Part shown: positions 1 through 13,070 of the stretch, one piece after another
Layout: every line of letters begins with the position of its first letter
Position numbering within the stretch: the stretch's first letter is position 1
Source: Lycocorax pyrrhopterus obiensis
Lineage: Eukaryota > Chordata > Aves > Passeriformes > Paradisaeidae
NCBI GenBank assembly: GCA_014706295.1
Contig: JACSVZ010000004.1
Coordinates: 93,135,548-93,199,547 of the forward strand
Length of the DNA: 64,000 nucleotides
Direction of reading: 5' to 3'
Notes under the pieces: generated by a model
Seen by the model: only the letters and a program-made list of their open reading frames with translations
Told to the model about the DNA's origin: nothing
Databases searched by the model: none
Position numbers and translations under genes: made by a program

Positions 1-3000
1 CTTGTCCTTCTTTTCCCTGCTGGTTATCAGCCCTGAGGACTAGGTATCATATTTTGTATGCAGAGGTTTCCAGGTTGATGACCACATGCAAAGCTGTGTC
101 CCCTGTCATAAGGTTCTGGGTCTGTCCTCTGGTACCTTTGTCCAGTGTTTTTGTTTAACATGGGAACTGCAAGCTCTACCATCTTCTTGTTTTGGGTGGT
201 ACCATCCCAGATTTCCAGACCCGAAGCTCCTGGAAACACTGGCAAACAGCAACAGCTGCCAGAGGCACAGACTGGACACACACAGGCATCAGACAGGGAC
301 TGCTGGAGTGGGCAGAGACAGCACTGGCAAATGCTGCCCTGTTTCCAGTCCTCTTTCACAGCAGCCAGTGCACAAATGGCAGCTGGGCTCAGACAAAGCT
401 TGAGGCCTCTCACCTCCTTCTCCCTCACAGGGCAGGTGGCTGGGGCCTCTGTTTCCTGCTGATGTGTAGGGACTGAACCTGTGGGCGAGTAGCCACAGGT
501 TGTCTGTCTTTCAGAGTGCTGGGTTTTGGCAGCCCTTAGCCTCAGCACAGCTGGGGTCTGCACAGCCTGAGGGGAATTGCACTGTTAAGGTGTAACTTGG
601 ATTGTCAATGTCATGCCCAGCCTTGCAGTCCCACCAGCAGCAAGTCAGTCCCTGTGGATGCCTCTAACCAACCCAGGGACAAAAGTCATGCCTTGAGAAG
701 GTGAAACAAGGAGAAGCATTTGCAGCACACCAGATACACTCAAGTGGGTCACACTAAGAAAAAGCTGTATTTCTATGACACTTATAACAAGCCTGCACCT
801 TAAAAGTTTCCTGTTGTCATGGCTGTAGCACTCTTGGCAAATATTTCCATTCTTCTCCTTGGAAATTCTTGTTACTCTTGTGCCTGGTCTTTCTGACAAC
901 CAGTTTGTGACCATCTACCTCTCTATACATATAGCCATCATGTGTTCCTGCTAGAATGTTATAGCTGTATATTTGCTGTATTCACTTCAAATAAAAAAAT
1001 TTAGAAAAATTAACACTGAAGTGCATATTCCTCTGTTAATTTATCATTGTTTTCCTCAATACACTAATGATAAATATGGGCCAGTTTGAGGGCTAAGTCA
1101 TTTATTTTTAGGGATTTTTAAAAATTCTTATTTCCTACAAGTTCCCTGTAGGAATAAAACTGTGAGTATTAAAATTTGAATATGCAATAAATCCAAGGAT
1201 TCTTGGATACTCATTTATTAGAATAGCAGACTTCTTTACAGGGGCTTCAGACCAAGTAATGGTCAGCTTTAGGTTTTAACTCTTGAAAGAGTTTTCTCTT
1301 GTGCTTCTAGGAAAAAAATCTTAAGTCAGTTTGTTATTATTGGAAAAAAGTACTTCTGCCTTTTGAATTGAAAGATGTAAATGGCAACAGGCAATGACAT
1401 AAATGAAGCAATGAGTTTTCTGGATATGCACTTTGGCTGCAGCTTCTTCTTGTTTGCTCTGCTGGGGATGCTGCAGCAGAAATGCAAGGCTTGTGTGAAA
1501 GGAGTCACTCACAGTGACATGAACGCAGGTTTCCTCTACACTTTTCTTTAAAAGTGTTAGTACAGCAGAAGCAATGGGAGGGAAAAGGCAAGCCAAGGCA
1601 TGGCAAGGCATGGCATGGCAAGGCCTTAGGGGGAGTCTGCAAAGTCTTCCATGGTTGTTGCAAACTGATTGGTATCAGGGCTTGATGTGGTTATAGCAAC
1701 ATGAAGTGTCACAAAATGAATATAAGTAATATAGCTCTGTCATTACAATGCCAGACTCACTCTTCTGTCCCCACCAACTCATTCTGAATGCAAATTTATT
1801 CATACCAAGCTCTTGTGAAGCAAGAATGTGATTTATTTTTGAATATGCAAGTGCCAAACTTTAGAGATGGAAGAGATATTTCACAAAATATGGTCAGAGG
1901 ATATAGCTATAATTAGTGAGAGAAAATAAGAAACCAAAATAATTTTTTTTATTGGTGAAATCTTCCTATCTATCAGTAGGAACCCTGTACTTCCATAAGA
2001 CACATCCATAGGACTAGGCATTGAAAATATTGCTATTTTTGGAGCAGTTGGCTAATGAAACTGGTGCATACACTGAGCTGATGGTACTCAAATCCTTTCA
2101 AGCCTGGTTTTAATTGAACAGGACATAGAACCAGTTTGGATCTAGGGCAAATAATTTCTCACTCTAGACATATCCTTCCAGGTCAGAGGGCAATTTGTTG
2201 ACATGAAAGAAATAGGAGGTCTGGTAGCAACGTGCTGCCTACACTGCTGCCAGATGTGACACGTAATTTGCAGTGACTTTTTAGCCCTTCCTACCAGCAT
2301 TTGGAAGGAAAGCATGCTGTGATGTGCAGGCATGCATGGCTAACTCAGCTACCTAGGAGATGTGCACATCTTGTCAGGTGCACAGAGAAAGAAGCAGGGC
2401 TCCACAAGGGCCGTTCTTGCTTGCTCTGCAACACTTGTTCCCATATTTTATTAAGCTGGTGGCCTGTCTCCCCCATTTTAAAAACTGTTAGTAATGGATT
2501 CATTCACTAATGTGTTCACACACAAACAAACAAGATTTTGTGAACACATGGGAAAAAGTCCAAGCTTGCAAGCCCTCCTTTGTTTCAAATACTAATTGAG
2601 GTTGCTAAGAGACAATAGTGTTGATATCTATTGCATCATTTCCAAACCCAGACACTTTAAGAAATTAATAGCTGAGGGTATCACACAATTCATACTCACA
2701 TGTAATAAAATCTGAACATACAATTCCTATCAAACAGAAACAAATACACTTCAACTCCTCCCCTACTTTGACCCTGAAACAATATTATCAGCCTGATTTT
2801 TCAGGAGTACTTAGTTCTTGCAGCTCTGCAATATTTCAAAATGAATTCGTAACTGGTAGTTCAAAAAAACCCCTAGCTTTGTTTTCTACCAGAAGTCTAA
2901 ATGAATGCCCTTCTTTGAAAGAGAATGTGATAATGATTTATATGCACATTAATGTCATGTATTGATTAACCACCTAGTCACATGTAATTTTACTATTATT

Positions 3001-4055
3001 TGATATTATGGTTGCTCTTAAGGTATGTGATTCCAAAGAAATTTCACTTATCAAATTTTAGCAAAATAACAGATAGCAAATTGACTATGAGATATGTCTT
3101 AGTTAAATGCATCCCTTAAAAGAAGATATGTGTGAGGGATTCCTTTTGCCTAACTTTTAGCCATCTGAAAGCTGGGTGCTTAGCCTAGGCTGGTCACTTT
3201 CACTCCTCAGAGCAATGGAGAGAGACTGCAGTAGAGAGCAATTCATCCAGTCTATCTCAGACGCCTATCTTAAAATGGGATGAATTGCCATTTGGAGGAA
3301 CTTATCTTTCTCCATTTACTATAAGGGGAACCTGGACAAATAGCTCAGATGAAACCCTTAACTTTAAATGACTAAATGTAGTGAAGATGAATTTTACTCT
3401 AAATCAGTATAATACAAATAATACATAAAAGGCACAATGCACAGGTCAAAGTCAAGGCCATTGTGATGAAATATGTATTTGCTTGTTCTTGGTAAGAAAA
3501 ATGTAGGAGTTTTGCATGCCAGGAAACTTTTGAGATTTGCAAGGACCCTATACTAATAATTTCTTTTCTTTCTATTCTGCTATTTCCAAATGAGTAGCTA
3601 CGCTGTTTTTCACTGAAGTCTTTTAATGTAATTTTTTTAAAGGTGTCAATTGTTTTTTATCTATATGGGAGCAGTTATAAATCCTAAAGCAAGAATAACA
3701 GCACCTTCTGGATTACGTGTCACATATGCTAAATCCAGTTGCAACTCTGAAGGCATGGTAGCAATTGTGCTATCCATATTCCCTTCCAAAACAGTCATTA
3801 AAAAAAAAAATATTACTCTTCTACTGTAAGTACACTAGAATGACTCGTTTCCCTCAACTTCAATTTTTTTGTGTAAAAGAGGACATCTCCAACATTTGCT
3901 TGGTGCTCTCTGGCTCACGTTGAGATTCCTTCCCTGTTCTGACAGTCTCCTCATGGGACTCCCTTCCCACAGGATTGTCCTTCTGGGCCCCCGTAGCCCT
4001 GCTGGTCACCTCCTCCTCTTCCACACCTTTATGGTAAACAATGAAGAAAGGGCGC
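1..4055. other. Non-coding DNA, no gene recognised
   Basis: The first 600 bases are GC-richer than the rest and hold a 178-codon minus-strand open frame (563-27). It has no domain I recognise, is Cys/Gln/Pro-rich and has open frames opposite it on the plus strand, so chance or a decayed repeat is likelier than an exon. From 600 to about 3840 the DNA is AT-rich with short frames only. A short GGCAT-type tandem (about 1590-1625) and an A-run near 3799 are the only low-complexity tracts. From about 3870 to 4055 composition becomes GC-rich and leads directly into the LTR at 4056. This piece could be a remnant of retroviral internal sequence, but I cannot align it to a known gene. Confidence 0.6.
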
Positions 4056-4700
4056 TGTCGTGGTGGCCCAGCCCCCTTTTGAGCTGTGTCAATTAAATGC
4101 CATCCCCTGGGTGGATTTCCCTGCCCAAGATAGTGAGTCTGAGGGCAGATCTGTGGGCGAGACTGAAGTTTGAGTTGCATCCCCCTGGGTGGCACCCTGG
4201 CTTAGGCCGCCTCCCCCACGTCTGGAACATTCTCTGTTACTCAGTTCTTCATTGGCTCTCCATTGTAACTCCCACCTCCCCACTTTCCCTATTGGTCAAA
4301 ATCGAATTGTATCCTCCCCTTTGCTTGTACCCGGTTGGTTGGTTCCCTTCTCCCCCCCCCCCCCCCCCCTTGTTCCGCCCCCTATAAAATGCTGTGCAAA
4401 ACCCTTCTCGGGGCCCTTCTGGTCCCTGGGCTCTCTGGCAATAAGCCTTGGTGGAACCCATACCAGAGGCCTCTCTCTTTTCCTCCGCCTCCGGGAGATG
4501 CAAACCCAGAACACTGGTTCCCTGATGTGCCTCGTCAGACGAGGAGCCAGCACGTGCACCCAGCTAGCGCTTTGCGTGAGCCGAAGGCGTCCTGACAGGA
4601 CGTTGCGGAAGAGACGCTGTGTCCCCCTCTGATCGAGGGCACACCAGAGCTCGAGTTTACGAGCCAGCACAGCGTCAGGATGCAGCTTTTCAAATACCAA
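4056..4700 (+). mobile_element. Probable avian retroviral LTR (solo or 3' LTR)
   Basis: Starts with TGTCGTGG after a purine-rich stretch that could be a polypurine tract (about 4042-4053). Promoter features follow in order: inverted CCAAT boxes (ATTGG near 4252 and 4291), a run of about 19 C (4351-4369), GC-rich sequence, then a TATA box (CTATAAAA, about 4382). A weakened poly(A) signal (AATAAG, near 4440) is followed by a GC-rich U5-like segment. The layout is that of a U3-R-U5 LTR read on the plus strand. The right end is uncertain (between about 4640 and 4720) and no target duplication was found. Family not named. Confidence 0.55.
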
Positions 4701-4922
4701 GGAAGAAATGGAGCAGTAACTGGAGGACGATAAGTTACTTATTGCTGCTTCCAGTGGACATCCCAGTCAAACTGGTCAGAGAAGCAAATCCTGCAGGACC
4801 ATGAAGAAGTGGCACTTATTTTACTGGTTCCAAAAGTTTAAATTACAGAATCTGCAAATCTTGAATGGATTAAATCAACTTCCTTTTAATTTTTAAAATT
4901 TTAAAAGTATTTATTTTTAATG
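4701..4922. other. Spacer between two LTRs
   Basis: AT-rich DNA with no gene. It separates two LTRs of different families. Confidence 0.5.
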
Positions 4923-5499
4923 TGTCCTGGCTTTGCGTGGGATAGAGTTGATTTCTTTTCAGTAGCTGGTACGGTTCTGTGTTTTGGATTCAGTATGAGA
5001 ATAATGTTGATAACACACCGGTGTTTTGGTTGTTCTAAGAAGTGTCTGTCCTAAGTCAAGGACATTTTTGTGGCTCATGCTCAGCCAGTGAGGAGGAACA
5101 CAAAAAACCTGTGAGAGAGCATAGCTTGGGCAGGTGACCTGAGCTGGCCAAAGGGGTGTTCCACACCATAGAACAGCATGTCCAGTATATAAACTGGGGG
5201 AATTAACTGGAAGGGGGGCTGGCTGGGTTTCAGAGACAGGTGTCTGGCATCAGTCAGCAGATGGTGAGCAGTTGTATTGTGCATCACTTTTTTATCTTGG
5301 TTTTTATATTATTATTATTGCTGCTGGTTTTGTTTACTATTATTATTATTATATTTGATTTTGTTTCAGTTCTTAAACTGTTCTTGTCTCAGCCTGGAAG
5401 TCTGATTCTCCTCCCCACTCCACTGCACTGGGAGTGTGGGGTAGCTGTGTGTGAGTGGCTGCGTGGTGCTTAATTGCCAGCTGAGCTTAAATGACGACA
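4923..5499 (+). mobile_element. Solo LTR, common avian ERVL-type family
   Basis: A 577-base TG...CA unit matching, from memory, a very common avian LTR. It starts TGTCCTGGCTTTG, contains the GAGAATAATGTTGATAACAC block and CTGGCCAAAGG, a TATATAAA box at 5186-5193, the TTGTATTGTGCATCAC segment, ATT triplets (about 5310-5352), and ends in the GTGGCTGCGTGGTGCTTA block and GACGACA. The usual poly(A) region reads CTTAAA here, so it is mutated. No internal retroviral sequence flanks it, so it is a solo LTR. The five bases on either side do not match, so its target duplication is lost or decayed. The same family occurs as an antisense fragment at 35176-35562. Confidence 0.88.
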
Positions 5500-6963
5500 C
5501 GTTGCCATATTAGCTGTTCAGAGGTAGAACAACAGGCCTGAAGTTTCAGTATCTTTAATTTATTACTTTAATTTTTTTAAAAAAATAAGCTTTGAATGGG
5601 GCAGAGTTTTAAATCATTATCACCAGTTTTAGTGTCTCCTATGTAGTAGTTCTCTCCAAGTACTACCGACCTTAAAAATTTTACTCTGCTCACTGTAAAT
5701 GTAACTTTGGTATAGAAGCTACTGTTTGTTCAGCAAATACATTCGTGTGTGTGTTTTAAATAGACTAAATATACGTAGACTGTAGGTAAATATAAATAGA
5801 CAGTATACATAATAAACCAGAATGGCCTTGACTACACTCTCTTCCAAAGGAGATTTGTTGTTAATTGAAATTCTGGCCACCAAGTAAGTTCACAAAAGCT
5901 GCTTGAAGAGGGACTTCTTCAAGGAAGATCCAGAGAAGACTAACAGCAGCGGGAGCAGTACTGCTCAGTGTGGAAAACTGAAGGACAATGATGCTAAAAA
6001 GGCAGATATAAACCAGTGAACACAAGTATTTTTCTGAAGCTTTGGGTTTTCTTCAGGTAGATTTCCCAAAAGCAATTGATAGAAAGCTTGGTTAAGGTGT
6101 ACTAAAATCACATTCACTGAAGTCAGAAAACATGTCTTGGACTACCTACTCCTGTCATTGCAGATGCTCAGAGAGGGTTCCAGCCCATTGTGTATAGATT
6201 ACTTTCGCCTGATGCAAAGGCAGAGGAGCAGCATGGAACTGGGAGGCACTTTGCAGTCTCAGACATGCTGGGCAATACCTCTTGCATAACTTAATGCCTT
6301 CAAAGGGAGACTCTTTGGCTTGAACATGGATCAGGGCAAGCATCGCTGTATTGTCCCAGTGATGTTAGAGTAAAAGAATCTTAGTTTTACATTCTCACCA
6401 CTAGTATCATCACATGTTTATGGAAATACCTAACAAATAATTAATAAGATATGTATGGGCTAATGAAGATAAAAAGAATGAGAATCTCTGTGAATTTTTA
6501 ATCTGAAATCTAAGAAAATTTCATCAATTAAATTTAATGACATTGAATATTTAAAGTTGCTGTCTGACATTTTTATTTTTAGCATTTTTTTAAAACATCA
6601 TTTTTGTACTGTATGTCTTGTCTTCTTCAAATTATTAGCAAATACTATAATAAAAAAATCTTGAATTGAATTGGCAAAACTCCTTCCTGCTGGAGACACC
6701 ACAGATTAATTTGTCCCAGTATCCAATTCATCATATTGATTAAAAAATCCTGTTTAGGTCATCACTGGAAATATTTCTACTGTTCACATTTATAGCACAT
6801 TAAGTCCCAGTATCTCAGAGTCTTCGGAAACATTAATGAATCACAGCTTAGGTCTGAAATAGGAGGTAATACTCCCCACTTTAACAAAACAAAAGGTAAG
6901 AATGAGGATAAGGATAAGCTTTGGTTACAGATCCGTTGCTCCACTCAATACAGGAGATAACTA
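5500..6963. other. AT-rich DNA, no gene recognised
   Basis: Only short chance frames. No recognisable repeat, RNA gene or tandem array. Confidence 0.55.
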
Positions 6964-7045
6964 GGTGAAATTCTCTGACCTGTTTTACGCAGAAAAATCA
7001 GACAAGATGATCTAATGGTCCCTGATGGCTTAAAAATCTATGGAA
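6964..7045 (+). repeat. Old CR1 3' end fragment
   Basis: Resembles the ancient CR1 tail found widely in sauropsids: GTGAAATTCTCTGACCTG, then AGATGATCTAATGGTCCCT, then a TTAAAAATCTATG ending. It is about 80 bases and clearly diverged, so it should be an old insertion compared with the other CR1 tails here. The assignment is from memory of the consensus. Confidence 0.6.
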
Positions 7046-10000
7046 CTGCCAGATGACTGCTGCAGGGCCACGGGGTGACTGACTGAGAGCTGCTGAATTG
7101 GACATATCAATAGGAAACAATTAAACAATTACTATGTTCCTCTCTATCAGAATAAATATCAAAAATGCAGCAGGAAATGGTTTACTAGGAAAGAGTTCTT
7201 GGCTTATTATTCTACTTTTTGTTCATGATATACTGTTTCCGGGGAAATTGTTCTTAACAAGCAAGTCTACTGGTTAATTGTTAATATTAAAATATTGCTA
7301 AATCCATTCCCTGATGGATTAAAACCTTTTCAAATTTACTCAAAGAACACGTGCTCATGACAATAAATAATGAAGGAAATACCTGGATGCATAGTCCCAC
7401 AGTTCTATTTGCAAATGGAAGTGAAGAAAAAGCTCTGTAGACCTCTCTGAGAGCGAAGTATCTTACAGAATATAATGCGAAAGCATGGTTCCTAATGACC
7501 TGTCAGACTTCTAACAAGGTCACCATGATGAAGAAAAGCATTGTATAGTAAAAGAATGAAATAGTTAAGAAAATTCAACATTTAGATTTCTATTTTACTT
7601 TTGATCTTTCTTTTTGAGGACACAGCATTGATTGTTAAATGTACAGTATATTTTACAATAAAGTGCTAACACAACTCAGCTACTTTGATGGACTATATTG
7701 AGTCAAAGTATTTAACTGTAAGATTGACTTGAATTTATTCTTGCTGTATTGCATCCCAGCCTGTTAAGAGCTCACCAGAAAATTCACTTTATAGTATATA
7801 TATTTAATGCAGTTTATGTTGGACAAACCTTTACAAATATTTTCCCCAGTGTCAAAACTTTCATCAAAGAGAACAACGGAAGACGTCATTACCTAATGCT
7901 CTGATGTACACGTTGCATCAATTCTGCTTTCAAGTGGAGTTTTGCATATGTCAGCAGAACTTCCTGTTTTCCCTGTGACATATAGCTACATATCTGTGAT
8001 CCTCCGTTTGCTGTTTTCCACTATTTAGCTGTAGTATTTTGATATGCACTTGCTGAAAACTTTGGGTGACAAAATTATCACCTCACCATTGGAGAACCAG
8101 TTTCTTGAAGAAAAAATAACACTCCAACCACCTTGCGAACAGCCTGCTCAAGCCCAGTAGTGTTTGAAACCTATTCCTCTCTGAGGATGACATCATACAA
8201 TCCTTTGCAGAGGGCACAGATGTCATCTTGGTGTTGAAAAAGAGCCGCTGCAAAGAGACTGTAGCCTCTATTTGTCTGTTAAGTGATGGATTGCTATTCA
8301 AAACTGTCAAAACCCACTGCACCTGAGACTCCCAGCCTACACTGAGACGACATGGTCTATTGTCCTCCCTCCCCACACATTAAGGGTAGATTAGCTTTAG
8401 AAATAAAATATAGCTTCTGAAGTCATAGAAGGCAAAGTATTTTATTAGGTCCAGGGATTAGGTTTAGATCATGATTAGTTTTCTACAGTGTGCAGGGAGA
8501 GATACCATAATGAAGTAGCCATCATTTCTAGTTTTTTACAGACAGCTATCACAGAAATGGCAGAATTGTTCCAAAACACAGAACAAGTTTCTATGGAGAA
8601 ATGAAAGCCAGTGAGGCAAGCAAGGTTCATGTATTTAGGACTGAGGCTCAGTAAATGATGCTAACATTTTGTAAGGGTTTCACTGGAGCACAATCTGACC
8701 AGTACCAGAAGAAAAGCCCCATTCTCAAGTCTGATCGCACACCTCTGCAGCTGCTGTGCAGAACTTCTGTCAGCAGCACCGCCAGCCTTCATGTTGCTCA
8801 AATCACAGAAAAGATTAGTTGGAGGGGTTTTATCAATATATTATTAATAAATTTTAGCATATGACAATTATTAATGATTTTTCATTTAAAAACCTGTGAA
8901 ATTTGATCTGTAAGTAAAATGCTTTCCCATCTCCCATTGTCAAGACCGCGACCAGGCCAAACCTGATTTCAGATGATTGGTTGCCAGATCCATTTAAAGT
9001 TTCTGGGTGAAAGTGAGGGTAAACCAGTGAAGATGGATGCCACTCCTTGTTATTTGCAATTGAGCAGAAGACAGGGTACCACCGGGGAAGCTAATGGTCT
9101 CTTAGCTACTCCGTGAGGGCCTAGCAGGGGACAGGGGAATATGGACATGCCAGATACAGTGGGATCAGTGGGGAGAGAAAATGCATTGGAAACGGGACAG
9201 CAAATTGAGTGAGACTAATGTACAGACCAGGAGGGATGCAGAGGAGTGGCAGAGAAGCATGAAGATGAGGACATGGAGTCAGAGTGCAGGCAAATGTGCT
9301 GCAACAGAACAGAGGGAAATGCCAAGTAGGAATTTGTGAGAAGGAAGTATGGAGGTCAAGCAAATGCTGCTGCGTCGGAGCTATGTGAAACCATACAAAG
9401 AAAATTCAAGCAGTTAGCTGCTCCTGCAGCAGGGACAGAGAAACCCGAGCCTTGTAGAGGCTCCCAGAGGTTCCTAGTAGAGAGAGTCTCTCAGGTAAGT
9501 GAGTTGAGAGGCTGCATTTCTGGAAAGGTTTTTAAGAATAAACGTTTTATACCTACAAAATTACTAAGAAGGAGGTGAAAAGGAATATTTTACGTTCTCA
9601 TTAAAACTATTGACTATTTTGGTAGCTTGTGTTTTACGGATAAGCCGTTGTTCTGAGAACTGGAATTGCCAGACTTAGTTTTACAGCTATCATTATCATT
9701 ACATATCATTATAAGCCAATATAAACCAACTAAGTAATTGCCACTGTTGCCTTTCTAGCAAAAGCTCACTAAAAATATATGTACTTACACAGGGTAGTTG
9801 TGAATGAACTTAAGCCAGGTGGATTTTTGAGGTAACACAGTCTTCTTCATTCCATTACATGAGAAAAACCACCTCTAGGATCCTTCTCTGGAATTTCAGA
9901 GAAACATCCAATGGTGTCAGGGTGTGTTAATGTTGTACAGTCCAGTGGCTGCCAAGATTTATCTTTTAAAGGTTTGCCTGTGTTATGGTGTACTGCTATT

Positions 10001-11139
10001 TTACAGTCCAGCGACTTCCAAGGTTTATCTTTTTGCAGAAACCCATATAAAAGTTACAGCATCTTGGACAGTTTTGATAGGAAGCATCCATAATCACTGA
10101 AAGATTGAAAACTATTTGAAGTTGGACAGACTAATAATTTTCATTGCTTTCACGGCAGGTGTCACCTTTTACTTTGGAAATGCACCATGTCAGTGTCCCC
10201 CAAGAAGGAAGACAAAACTTCTAGACTGATGAAGAGCATTGAATAGAGTTGTGGGCAGATGGTTTGGAAAAGGCTTTCTTTTTCTGTGGCTTTTTCAGTT
10301 GTGGTTCTCACATGGAAAAGTTTATGCTGAGATTCTGTCTAACTGGCCAGACCTTTTATGCCAGGGAGGAAAGCCTTAAACACTCTGTGCCTTTGTTCCA
10401 TGGCACCATGAGTCAAACCTGGTGCCAGGTAGAAACCTGGTTGAATGTCATCGCATGTTACTCTGTGAAGGAGGGGAGAGAACAAGCATGAAAAGCTGGT
10501 TAAGCTTTGGTTCTAGTTTTTTCTCTCTTTAGGCAGACCTGTTCGTACACAAAAGGGGAAATACTCTCAACTAGAAGCTGGTCTGGTGTAGGGTGACTAT
10601 TAAACACTGAGAAATCAAAATCAAATGCTCTTACAGTCTCAAAAATATTTTCCAGTCCTTGGGACAGAGTTTTTACATTGTAGCAAAGAGAAAATAGAAT
10701 TGCTTTATTAATATTTATTTTCAAAGCATCAGAAAAATGGGTTTTCAGGTAATTTCATTTTTAGTATGTACAACACATAGTCATTCTAAGATAGTCATTG
10801 TGGTAGAGTTTTCCAGAATGCCTGTTTCCTAAATGTCTGCAGAAAAATAAAATTACACAAGATATACTTCATCTTACTATATTTATGTAGTCATTCATAA
10901 ATGACTGGTTTTATTCGAGTTTAGGAATGACTGTACTTTGTTAAGGACTTCTCACAGCCCATTAATGGGAATGTTGTCCAATAGCTTCTGAGATGGCAAA
11001 ACTTGAATTGGGCAACTTTATTTACATGGCTGAGTAGAGTCATTTCATATACTGTAACATGCTCATAGAAATATTTTTAACAAGATTTTTATAAAAGTGG
11101 ATGCCACATTCTGTGGTTTTATTCATACATCATTCACCA
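7046..11139. other. AT-rich DNA, no gene recognised
   Basis: Short frames of 60-97 codons on both strands, none with a recognisable domain, splice context or unusual codon use. The stretch 9000-9500 is purine-rich and less AT-rich than its surroundings. An imperfect tandem duplication lies at 9925-10036 (separate entry). Nothing else stands out. Confidence 0.55.
9925..10036. repeat. Imperfect two-copy tandem duplication
   Basis: Two adjacent units of roughly 55 bases share TGTGTTA, TACAGTCCAG, CTTCCAAG/CTGCCAAG and the ending TTTATCTTTT. The second unit carries several substitutions and a few extra bases. No coding or RNA role is visible. Confidence 0.6.
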
Positions 11140-12395
11140 AATTGCTTTCAGTAATTTACCAGGAGTCCTGGTCCACCAGACAAGTCCTAAGTGATCAGAA
11201 GATGGCAAATGTGATCCCATCTCATTTCCAGGGAAGGTCATGGAACAGATCATCTTGAGTACCATCAAGCAACACGTACAGGACAACCAGAGGATCAGGC
11301 CTAGCCAGGATGGGTTTAGGAAAGGCAGGTACTGCTGGACCAGCATGATGTCCTTTCAGTACCAGGTGACCTGCCTAGTGGATAAGGGGAAGACTGTGGA
11401 TGTTGTCTATCTGGATTTCAGTAAAGCCTTTGTTTCTATCTCCCACAGCATTCTCCTGGAGAAGCTGGCAGCCCACAGCTTAGGCAGGTACACCCTTTGC
11501 TGGATTAAAACTGTCTGGATGGGCAGGCCCAGAGAGTGCTGGTGAATGGTGCCACACCCAGGTGGTGGCCGGTCACTAGTGGGGCTCCCCAAGGCTCAGT
11601 ATTGGAGCCAGTCCTGTTTAATATTTTTATCAATGATCTGGATGAGAGGATCAAGTGAACCTTCAGTCAGTTTGCTGACAACACCAAGTTGGGTGGGAAT
11701 GTTGATCTGCTGGAGGGCAGGAAGGCTCTGCAGAGGGATCTGGACAGGCTGGATCGATGGGCTGAGACCATTTGTATGAGTTTCAACAAGGCCAGATGCT
11801 GGGTCCTGCACTTGGATCACAACAACCCCCTGCAGTGCTACAGGCTGGGGACAGAGGAGAAGGACCTGGGGGTGCTGGTCGACAGCTGGCTCAACATGAG
11901 CCAGACTGTGCTCAGGTGGCCAAGGCCAATGGTATCCTGGCGTGTATTGCAAATAATGTGGTTGGCAGGACTAGAATAGTGGTCATCCCCACTCAGCACT
12001 GGTGAGGCCACACCTTGAGTGCTGTGTTCAGTTCTGCGCCCCTCACTACAAGAAAGGCAGTGAGGTCCTGGGATGAGCCCAGAGAAGGCCAGTGGAGACG
12101 GTGAAGGGGCTGTAGTCCTATAAGTCCCATAAGCCCGCAAGTCCTATAAGGAGCAGCTGAGGGAGCTGGATTGTTTGATCTGGAGAAAAGGAGGCTGGGG
12201 GGGGGATGGTTTTATCACTATCTACAATTACCTGAAAGGAAGTTGCAGTGAGGTGGGTGTCAGTCTCTTCTTCTGAGTAACAATAGACAAGACAAGAGGA
12301 AATGGAGGTCTAGATTAGATATTGGGAATTTTTTTTCATTGAAAGTGTTGTAAAGCATTGGAATGTGCTGTTCAGGGTAGTGCACAAAAGAGAGA
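11140..12395 (+). pseudogene. CR1 LINE: 3' part of ORF2 (reverse transcriptase) plus part of the 3' UTR
   Basis: Typical CR1 order is readable on the plus strand: GGGAAGGTCATGGAACAGATC, the QDNQRIRPSQDGFRKG and VVYLDFSKAF regions, [21 protein letters not shown], the catalytic region, then the 3' part of ORF2. The element would encode the endonuclease/reverse transcriptase that copies CR1 RNA at a nicked target. This copy is dead. Several frameshifts and stops break the frame (for example the stop in ATCAAGTGA near 11652), and the catalytic Asp pair reads as Asp-Asn (11671-11682). It is truncated at both ends. Its right end runs directly into the CCCTAA array at 12399 without a normal CR1 tail. 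Confidence 0.92.
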
Positions 12396-12398
12396 GAT

Positions 12399-12840
12399 CC
12401 TAACACGAACCCTAAACCTAAGCCTAAACCTAGGACTAACCCTAACCCAAACCACAAACTCCCCTTAACCCCCCTAACCCCCCTAAACACTAAGGGTTTT
12501 AACCTTCTTAACCCTAACCCTAAAACCCTAACCTCACTCCTTTTGGGGACCCTAAAAACTGTAAAAAAATCCCCCCCCCCCCTAACCCTAACAAACCCTA
12601 CCCTAACCCTATCCCTAAACCCTAACCATGCTCAACCCTAACTGAAAAACCTAAACACTTCAGGCCCTGAAATGTACCCTACATAAATTCTAAATTTTTA
12701 ACCTAATAAATCCTAAACCCAGCATAACCCTAACCCCGATGTAACCAAAGGGTAACCCTAACCCAAACCCCAACCTAAACCCCTTATAATCCAACCCTAG
12801 ACCGCATACCAATATCTAACCCTAACCCTAAACAAAGCCT
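12399..12840 (-). repeat. Degenerate telomere-like array, CCCTAA on the plus strand
   Basis: About 440 bases of CCCTAA and close variants (CCTAAA, CCCCTAA, ACCCTAA) interrupted by short unrelated words. It starts a few bases after the truncated CR1 and stops at the 5' LTR of the provirus at 12846. The strand is opposite to most of the large block at 25-33 kb. A C-run lies near 12570. Confidence 0.9.
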
Positions 12841-12845
12841 TCCAC

Positions 12846-13068
12846 TGTTGGAGAATGGTTTCGACCTTGAGAGTGTGCAAGAAAGTCCTGCCTGTAGCCA
12901 GAGGAAGCGAAGAGCAGCTGTGTGTTATGAGAAAAAGAAACTAGCTAAAAATAATCTCGCCTGTAACCTAGTATATAAAAAGAGCTATCCGAGACTAATA
13001 AAGTAGAAGCTTGCTTATCACTCATATTGAGTTGGGCGTCTTGCTTCGCCATCGCGCCCTTCTTAACA
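12846..13068 (+). repeat. 5' LTR of the ERVK-like provirus
   Basis: 223 bases from TGTTGGAGAA to TTAACA. It has a TATATAAAA box (12972-12980) and an AATAAA signal (12997-13002) only 25 bases apart, giving a very short R region. The U5 ends CGCCCTTCTTAACA, followed by TT and the primer site. The 3' LTR has the same order with many one-base insertions and deletions. Confidence 0.88.
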
Positions 13069-13070
13069 TT

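Noticed and set aside
27..563. 178-codon minus-strand open frame at the window start
   Set aside because: No recognisable domain, overlapping open frames on the other strand, and GC-rich composition. Not enough to call an exon.
4189..4700. Overlapping 134- and 147-codon frames near the C-run
   Set aside because: They fall in the LTR starting at 4056 and include the poly-C tract. Composition explains them.
4923..5499. Target duplication around the solo LTR
   Set aside because: The flanks TAATG and CGTTG do not match. The call rests on internal sequence only.
11240..12140. Several 70-118 codon frames on both strands
   Set aside because: Plus-strand ones are broken pieces of CR1 ORF2. Minus-strand ones are their shadows.
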